Origin: a virus
Direction: 5' to 3' (one strand)
IMG/VR virus record: IMGVR_UViG_3300025117_000433
Coordinates: 1 to 20,033 of that record
Length of the DNA stretch: 20,033 nucleotides
Shown here: in pieces, positions 14,028-20,033 of the stretch
Layout: each line of letters starts with the position of its first letter
Numbering within the stretch: the stretch's first letter is position 1
The notes under the pieces: model-generated
Told to the model about the DNA's origin: nothing
Database searches by the model: none
What the model saw: the letters and a program-made list of their open reading frames with translations, nothing else
Translations under genes and position numbers: made by a program

Positions 14028-17000
14028 TTGGCAAAGGTTTGCTTCAAAAACTTCTTAGAAGAGTCTGCTGACTATAAAGAGATAGAAAGAGATAAGTTGC
14101 TTTCTGCCGTATATGAGTATGCTAAGACTTGTGATGATGAATTATATGATCTGATTCTTCATCAGAAAGTTTCTATTAGAGTTAATGGTGAAATCATTCA
14201 TCCAGATGATTGGATGATTATTGATCTAACTCCGGATTCGGAAGTAGAGATTATACCGGCTTTAGGAGGTGGAGGTAAAGCTGCTGGTATGATAATGATG
14301 GTTATTGGTGTAGCTTTAATTGCAGTAGGACAGTATTATGCTGCTCCTTTAATGGCTGCCCAATTTGGAGCATTTACTGCATATCAAGCTATTACAATGA
14401 TTGGAGTTAGTCTAGCTCTTGGTGGATTATCCTCTCTTCTATTTGCTCCAGATCTTCCACAATTAGGATTAGGTAATGATCGTAACTCTCAAACTTATAG
14501 TTGGAGTGGAATAAGAACTACAGCACAATATGATTCTTGTGTTCCTATAGTTTATGGTACTCACAAAGTTGGCGGTAATTTAATATCTGCTTTCACTGAA
14601 AATTATCAAGAAGATAGTTATCTCTATATGCTAATTTCTCTTTGTGAGGGAGAGATAGCAGGAATTGTAAGAGAGAGTGACCATACTGAAGTTTGTTTAA
14701 CTAGTAATCCAGGAGATGCTTCTTATACTTACTATCCTCCAGCTATTGAAGTTGATGGTCAACCATTAAAAAATTACAATAATGTTGTATGGTGGTACAG
14801 AACTGGAACTGGAACTGAAAATGCATCATATGATCAGTATTATCCTTTTGTACAAAATAAGATTCCTGGATTTGACGGTGCTAGAATTCAAGTAGAGGAT
14901 GGCCGAGAACTAAGTACTGCTGGTGTAATTTACACTACTACTAAAGAAGTAGACGAGGTTACGGTTCGTGTAAAAGCACCACAACTATATGATACTGATA
15001 ATAAAGGAAAAATTGAAGCTCAGACAGTTACATATAAAATAGAATTTGCTCCGGCTAGTTCTGGTTCTTATACACTCTATGAACCCCCAGTATGGAAACC
15101 AGATGTAACAGTAATTACTTCTGTTTCTGATACGACTGCTGAAAATTTAATTTGTGAAAGATATTTGGACAATGATAGAGTATATGGAGATACTAGTAAA
15201 ACCAAATCATTTAGAGTTAGAATATTAGGAAATACATTTGTAGAATTTGATGATGGTGGATTTGATTTTGGAACAACAATAACTTATACTATAACATATG
15301 AAGTAACAACTGTTAATAATGACGATTTGACAGCCGGAGAGTATGCCGGTATTTTTAAAGCCAGCTCTTGGGCATATAGAGATCTAGGTGGGGGTACTCC
15401 TGCTCAATATAATGAACCAATTGTTTCTATTGGGGATTATTCAGTTAAACTAGATAAGGACTGTCAGGTTGGAGAAGAGTGGCAACTTTCTTCGGTAGAA
15501 GATACAGACGTTTCTAGAACAGGTTGGATTCCTCTTAAAGCCAAAACTACATCAGGACATTGGAGTGCAGTAACTCTAGATTTTAATAATGTATCTGGTG
15601 GTAATGGGAGAGGAATGTATGATATAAGGATTTCTAGAAGAACAGAAGTTTCTTCAGATTTTTCAAAACAAGACAAACTTTATCTTGATTCAGTTATTGA
15701 AACTGTTGAAGGAGAATTTATATACCCACATACGGCTTTGTTGGGCTTGAAAATCAAAGCTACAGGACAACTTTCTGGATCAGTCCCTAATATTACTACA
15801 ACAATAAAAGGAACGAAAATTAAAGTTCCAGATACTTCTGGTTCTGAAACTTTTGACCAACTATATTATGATGAAAATCAATCTAGATTTGAAACATCTG
15901 GTGGATTAGAAAGAACTTGGAATGGAACTACATATCAGACTGCAAAAGAATTTTCTAACAATGCAATGCTATGTGTTAGAGATTTGGTTCTTTCTTCTAG
16001 ATACGGACTTGGTTCTTATATAACAACTACCGATTTAAATCAAACTGATATTGCTGCTGCTATTAAGAAATGTCATATAGTGTATGATCCATATGCTGAT
16101 GCTAGTATGGACTATTTTGATTGGTGGTCAGAAACATCAGACAGCAATTGGTATAAACAGTGGTATGGTTTACCGTTTTATGGTAATTTAGAACCGGCAA
16201 CCAGTGGAGTTATAGCCGGTAGTGCATCTACTAGAGATATTGTTTGTTCTGGTGCCACCTATTATGCATTCTATTTTGCAGCCAGTACTGGATTGTATAT
16301 GAATATGCCATATACAGTTACAGTTACACTTAAAAACTGTAATTCTTCTGCACTAAATCTATATATTTATGGGTTTGATTTTTATGATGGATTAGAAGAT
16401 CTAAGATATATTACTTCTACTACCAGTATTGGAGATGGAACGCACACTCTAACATTTACCCCTAAAGTTTCCTATAATTTTCTTTGTGTAGGAGTCGGTG
16501 GAATAGAAGGAGCACAAGTTACAATTGATGATATATCTCTAATAGCCAGCATTACGGACAGATACCACACTTATGATGGTGTTTTAGATGCTTCTCAATC
16601 AGCAATGACTGCCTTGTTTGAGTTTTGTGACTCATTTAGATGTTGGCCTATTTGGAAAAACGGACAGTTTGCTTTTGTTATAGACCAAGATGATACACCA
16701 GAACATTCTCTCTCAATGGGTAATATTGTTGAAGGATCTTATAACCAAACATTTACTGCATTATCTGAAATTCCTTCTAGATTAGTTGGTCAGTTTACTG
16801 ATAGAACATTAGGATATGATCTAAGATCTGCTGTTGTGCGTGTTACTCAAAGTCATTTAAGAGAAATAAATGAAAGAACAATTGGTTTAAAAGGTATTGT
16901 ATCTAAAGAAAAAGCAGAACGTGAGTTAATATGGAAACTTAATAAAGTTATTAATTGCAATAAAATAATTAGTCTTAGAGCTGCACTTGACGCTATTCAT

Positions 17001-20000
17001 GTTACTGCTGGAGATATTATTAATATTGAACATACACTTCCTAATTGGGGAAGTGGCGGTAGGATTGTTTCAATTGGTGGAACAACTGTTGTACTGGACA
17101 CTCCGTATACGTTTTCAGATCCTGCCGGACAAACTTATATACTTAGGTACCAAACAAATGATAACTCGTTTCTTGAAGCAGAAATTGATACAAGTACATA
17201 TTCTCCAGGAGATGAAAAGATACAAATCACAGTACTTGCATGGGAGAGTAGTACAGCTCCCAAACAAGATGCTGCCTATCAAATAGGTATAGAGAATTTT
17301 GCATATTATCCTTTTAGAATTATATCGGCAAATAGAACAGAAGAGCATGAAGTAGAAATTACTGCTGTAGAGCATCTTTCTGCTCTATATACAGAATCAG
17401 ATATTAAAATTATTACTCCTAATCCTAATCCACAACCACCAGTTCCAACTCCCACTGGAAAGCCAAAACCCCCAGTTAATGTTAGTGTAACTGGTATAGT
17501 AACCGAATCTGGATTAGGATTTATATTTAAAGCTGAACCAAATTCGGCAGATGCAGGTAGAGTACAGTATATACTAGTTCAGATGTCTAGCTCTAATGAT
17601 GGTCTATATAATACCATTACATCAATTCCTGTTGGATTGGGAGAAATACGATACATAGGACAAGATCTATTATTAGATAATACTTATTATTTCAGATTTA
17701 TATGTGTTACATATAGTGGAGTAAAAAGCGATCCATATTCCATGTCCTATACATTGGATAGAACGGCTCTTTACGGACAACTACCAATACCAACTGGAGT
17801 TAGAATATCAGATTCTAATCCAAATGATCAATATTTTGAAGGAAGAGATTGTAGAATAGAATGGAATGAAGTAGGTATTGGATCTGGATCTTCAGTAAAA
17901 GGGTATAAAGTACTTATATATCATGATACATATGCGCCTGAAAATCTACTCAGAGAATCATTTTGTAGTTCTCCTCCATATATTTATACATATGAAGCTA
18001 ATAAACTTGATAGTAAGAGAGATTATCCATATAGTACATTAGTTATTATTGTAAAAACTGTCGGTACAAATGGATCTATATCTAGACCGTCTACACCACT
18101 TTTAGTATCAAATGATACTCCTAGAAAGCCTACTAATCTAACTATTACTCCAGTAGCTGGTGGTATCAACTTTAGATGGGACGCTAATTTAGAAGGAGAT
18201 TTCTCACATTATAGAGGAAGAATAAGAATAACAGGAGAAGGTAATAACAGTGATTGGTCTGTTTGGGTAGATTATGGACAAACAACTTATACATATACTG
18301 TAGATTCTGCAAATAGGGCAACATATGGACCCGAACAAATAGTTTATGTTGAGCTTAAATCTGTAGATTTGTATAGGAATGAATCTGCTGTAACTTCTGG
18401 AACTGGTACGACAGAAGCCGTAACGGTAGATATAACTGAAGTAGATGATTTTTCTATTACAGCGTCTAAACTTTGGGTTAATATTCCAATATTGGAAAGT
18501 GATTCTTGGACTAACAATTCTCCTAGTGCTGGATATGTTGCATGGAATACTCACTATTTATATCATAATGGTATAAAATATACTATTGCTGCTGGTAGTA
18601 CTAATTTAAAATATATATACTGGGCTGGATTGGGATCTTCTTATTCGTCGTCTAATACTCATCCTGTTCTTGCAGACAATGAGTTTATTATTGCCACTAA
18701 CGTAAGTGGTGCTCATGACTTGGCGTGGAATTCTATAGCAAATCAAGTTATAGGTTCTGCTTTTATACAAGATGCAGCTATTATTGAAGCAAAAATTGGT
18801 GATTTATCAGTAACAAATGCTAAAATTGCTGAATTAGCAGTTACCAATTTAAATGTAGCGGAAGGAACACTAACTGCATCAAAAATAGCTGGTAATAGTT
18901 TTGGTAATTTAATTATTACATCTGGTACAATTACGATACAAGCTAGTAGTTATATCTTAATTGATACATCTACTGGTGGTGCTGGATTATTAATTGGAGA
19001 TACATATTCGACAACTGGTTGGTCTATTAATGAAATAGGACTTCTTTCCTATACTGGTGGAGATCAGTTACATGCATTTGCATTATCTACTTTTACTTGG
19101 CAAACCCAAACATTAAATAATGGAGATTTTATACTAGGCAAATATGTATCAGGTTCTGGTATATTTTGGGACAACGATGGTGGAGCAGATGGTAGTGGAC
19201 AGTTAGATATTAAAGGTAATCTAAATCTCAATTATTTATATGCTCCTCCAGATGATATAAATTTAATATTATATTTATCCTGTGATGAGGGGGAAGGAAA
19301 TGTAGTTGCTGATAGCACCCCTCCTTTGAAAAAATCAGGTATAACATATTCAGGCACTTGGGTTGGAACTCATTACTGGACAAGCGGAATAGTTGGATCT
19401 TCTATTAGAACCTCTTCTGGAAATTATGTTACTTTAGGATCAGCATCGGAATTAAGATTTACATCTACATTTTCATTTACATGTTGGATACGACCACAAA
19501 GTGTAGAAACAGCATTTTCTAGAATTTTTTCTAATACATCAGTTGCAACTAGTGGATATGCTTTATTACAAAATTCAAACAATACTGTATATGTAGCTCA
19601 TGGCACAGCAAGTGGAACTAAAACTTGCTTAGGAACCTCTATACCACTTACAAGCCAAACTTGGTATTTTGTTGCATACAGATATGATGCATCTACGTCT
19701 AAAGGCCAATTATATATAAACTGTGAGTTGGCAGGACAAAATACAAGTTTAATTCCTCCAGCGGCTGCTTTGGGAAATTTTACAATTGGAGCAGACCCTT
19801 CTGGATCAAATGCATATACAGGAAGAGTTGATGAATTAAGAATATATAAAAATTTGTTTATAACAGATCAACAAATGAGAGCCCTTTATATGTACCCTTC
19901 TGGATTAAAAGGAGGACAAGTAGTTGCTCACAGTGTAATAATTGGAGATATACCGGAGGTTACTGGTTGGATAATTGATAAAACAGGATTAGTTTCATAT

Positions 20001-20033
20001 AGTAGTTCATTAGAAGTACACGCATTTGCATTA
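14028..20033 (+). CDS. Giant I-J fusion tail tip / host-recognition protein (partial, runs off the window)
   Basis: The frame stays open from TTG 14028, preceded by GGAAGGTGAA, to the window end: at least 2002 residues. Residues ~1-80 look like the ubiquitin-like N-terminus of lambda gpI and end in EVEIIPALGGGG. Two hydrophobic helices follow (~85-142), as in gpI. The J-like tip begins near 154 (YSWSGIRTTAQYDSCVPIVYG) and continues to about 1125 (YQIGIENFAYYPFRI at ~1084). Within it, ~695-844 is an extra aromatic-rich beta-sandwich. A proline-rich linker (PNPNPQPPVPTPTGKPKPP, ~1131-1149) leads to three FN3-like domains (~1146-1245, 1252-1360, 1365-1462). Further on come a DUF1983-like AKIGDLSVTNAKIAELAV section (~1588-1605), a 31-residue module (1656-1686), a LamG/jelly-roll-like domain (~1742-1958) and a second copy of the module (1972-2002). 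J proteins form the tail tip hub and fibre that bind the host receptor. Confidence 0.88.
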   Translation, partial: MAKVCFKNFLEESADYKEIERDKLLSAVYEYAKTCDDELYDLILHQKVSIRVNGEIIHPDDWMIIDLTPDSEVEIIPALGGGGKAAGMIMMVIGVALIAVGQYYAAPLMAAQFGAFTAYQAITMIGVSLALGGLSSLLFAPDLPQLGLGNDRNSQTYSWSGIRTTAQYDSCVPIVYGTHKVGGNLISAFTENYQEDSYLYMLISLCEGEIAGIVRESDHTEVCLTSNPGDASYTYYPPAIEVDGQPLKNYNNVVWWYRTGTGTENASYDQYYPFVQNKIPGFDGARIQVEDGRELSTAGVIYTTTKEVDEVTVRVKAPQLYDTDNKGKIEAQTVTYKIEFAPASSGSYTLYEPPVWKPDVTVITSVSDTTAENLICERYLDNDRVYGDTSKTKSFRVRILGNTFVEFDDGGFDFGTTITYTITYEVTTVNNDDLTAGEYAGIFKASSWAYRDLGGGTPAQYNEPIVSIGDYSVKLDKDCQVGEEWQLSSVEDTDVSRTGWIPLKAKTTSGHWSAVTLDFNNVSGGNGRGMYDIRISRRTEVSSDFSKQDKLYLDSVIETVEGEFIYPHTALLGLKIKATGQLSGSVPNITTTIKGTKIKVPDTSGSETFDQLYYDENQSRFETSGGLERTWNGTTYQTAKEFSNNAMLCVRDLVLSSRYGLGSYITTTDLNQTDIAAAIKKCHIVYDPYADASMDYFDWWSETSDSNWYKQWYGLPFYGNLEPATSGVIAGSASTRDIVCSGATYYAFYFAASTGLYMNMPYTVTVTLKNCNSSALNLYIYGFDFYDGLEDLRYITSTTSIGDGTHTLTFTPKVSYNFLCVGVGGIEGAQVTIDDISLIASITDRYHTYDGVLDASQSAMTALFEFCDSFRCWPIWKNGQFAFVIDQDDTPEHSLSMGNIVEGSYNQTFTALSEIPSRLVGQFTDRTLGYDLRSAVVRVTQSHLREINERTIGLKGIVSKEKAERELIWKLNKVINCNKIISLRAALDAIHVTAGDIINIEHTLPNWGSGGRIVSIGGTTVVLDTPYTFSDPAGQTYILRYQTNDNSFLEAEIDTSTYSPGDEKIQITVLAWESSTAPKQDAAYQIGIENFAYYPFRIISANRTEEHEVEITAVEHLSALYTESDIKIITPNPNPQPPVPTPTGKPKPPVNVSVTGIVTESGLGFIFKAEPNSADAGRVQYILVQMSSSNDGLYNTITSIPVGLGEIRYIGQDLLLDNTYYFRFICVTYSGVKSDPYSMSYTLDRTALYGQLPIPTGVRISDSNPNDQYFEGRDCRIEWNEVGIGSGSSVKGYKVLIYHDTYAPENLLRESFCSSPPYIYTYEANKLDSKRDYPYSTLVIIVKTVGTNGSISRPSTPLLVSNDTPRKPTNLTITPVAGGINFRWDANLEGDFSHYRGRIRITGEGNNSDWSVWVDYGQTTYTYTVDSANRATYGPEQIVYVELKSVDLYRNESAVTSGTGTTEAVTVDITEVDDFSITASKLWVNIPILESDSWTNNSPSAGYVAWNTHYLYHNGIKYTIAAGSTNLKYIYWAGLGSSYSSSNTHPVLADNEFIIATNVSGAHDLAWNSIANQVIGSAFIQDAAIIEAKIGDLSVTNAKIAELAVTNLNVAEGTLTASKIAGNSFGNLIITSGTITIQASSYILIDTSTGGAGLLIGDTYSTTGWSINEIGLLSYTGGDQLHAFALSTFTWQTQTLNNGDFILGKYVSGSGIFWDNDGGADGSGQLDIKGNLNLNYLYAPPDDINLILYLSCDEGEGNVVADSTPPLKKSGITYSGTWVGTHYWTSGIVGSSIRTSSGNYVTLGSASELRFTSTFSFTCWIRPQSVETAFSRIFSNTSVATSGYALLQNSNNTVYVAHGTASGTKTCLGTSIPLTSQTWYFVAYRYDASTSKGQLYINCELAGQNTSLIPPAAALGNFTIGADPSGSNAYTGRVDELRIYKNLFITDQQMRALYMYPSGLKGGQVVAHSVIIGDIPEVTGWIIDKTGLVSYSSSLEVHAFAL
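18993..19085 (+). repeat. 31-residue repeat module, copy 1, in the J-like fibre
   Basis: Encodes IGD...TGWSI..IGLLSY...HAFAL. It matches the copy at 19941-20033 without gaps over 31 residues, with 16 identical positions by eye. It lies just before the LamG-like domain. Confidence 0.7.
19941..20033 (+). repeat. 31-residue repeat module, copy 2, cut by the window end
   Basis: Encodes IGD...TGWII..TGLVSY...HAFAL, the partner of the copy at 18993-19085. It follows the LamG-like domain and probably continues past the window, because copy 1 goes on with STFTWQTQTLNNGDF. Confidence 0.7.

Noticed and set aside
1-20033. Recoded stop codons (TGA absent as terminator)
   Set aside because: TAA and TAG both end genes cleanly, no gene needs a readthrough TGA, and twelve stops are too few to infer recoding.
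1-20033. CRISPR array, tRNA or rRNA genes, insertion sequences
   Set aside because: No regularly spaced identical repeats, cloverleaf-like segments, rRNA signatures or transposase genes were seen; nearly all sequence is tail-gene coding.

Overview
This window is a stretch of an AT-rich tailed bacteriophage (or prophage) genome. It holds most of the tail module of a long-tailed siphovirus with lambda-like gene order, and every gene is on the + strand. Evidence for this is the series of two major-tail-protein-like genes, a frameshifted G/GT tail assembly chaperone pair, a 1642-residue tape measure protein, and lambda M-, L-, K- and I/J-like tail tip genes. The L-, K- and I/J-like set is typical of siphophages of Gram-negative hosts, so a Gram-negative host is inferred, not shown. 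Stop codons are TAA or TAG throughout, with no TGA terminator among 12 genes. No reading frame needs a recoded stop, so the standard bacterial code fits.

Layout. 1-2210: the 3' part of a Thr/Ser-rich, beta-rich protein, clearly richer in G+C than the rest except for its last ~95 bases. 2219-3415: a GT-B glycosyltransferase. 3416-3988: first major tail protein paralogue, apparently starting at ATC directly after the glycosyltransferase stop. 4038-4961: a free-standing LAGLIDADG homing endonuclease. 4985-5608: second major tail protein paralogue. 5618-5653: a strong hairpin. 5671-6431: tail assembly chaperones G and GT, with a canonical A AAA AAC slippery site and a hairpin behind it. 6431-11359: tape measure. 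11372-12211: an HNH endonuclease flanked by an 11-bp direct repeat. 12227-12913, 12925-13638 and 13626-14027: tail tip proteins, the second with a four-cysteine Fe-S-type C-terminus and the third an NlpC/P60 hydrolase. 14028 to the window end: a giant open frame that fuses a lambda I-like N-terminus to a J-like tail tip/host-recognition protein with FN3 and LamG-type modules.

How it works together. The major tail proteins would polymerise around the tape measure with help from G and GT. The M/L/K/IJ-like proteins would build the tip that recognises the host and opens its wall. The two endonucleases are selfish elements sitting between essential tail genes. The glycosyltransferase is accessory; it may decorate the virion or the DNA.

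The most unusual points are: the probable AUC start of the first tail protein; two diverged tail-tube paralogues with a homing endonuclease between them; a glycosyltransferase in the tail operon next to a Thr-rich, foreign-composition structural protein; the I-J fusion; and a 31-residue repeat pair flanking a LamG-like module. Coding density is almost complete: no gene-free stretch exceeds about 65 bases.
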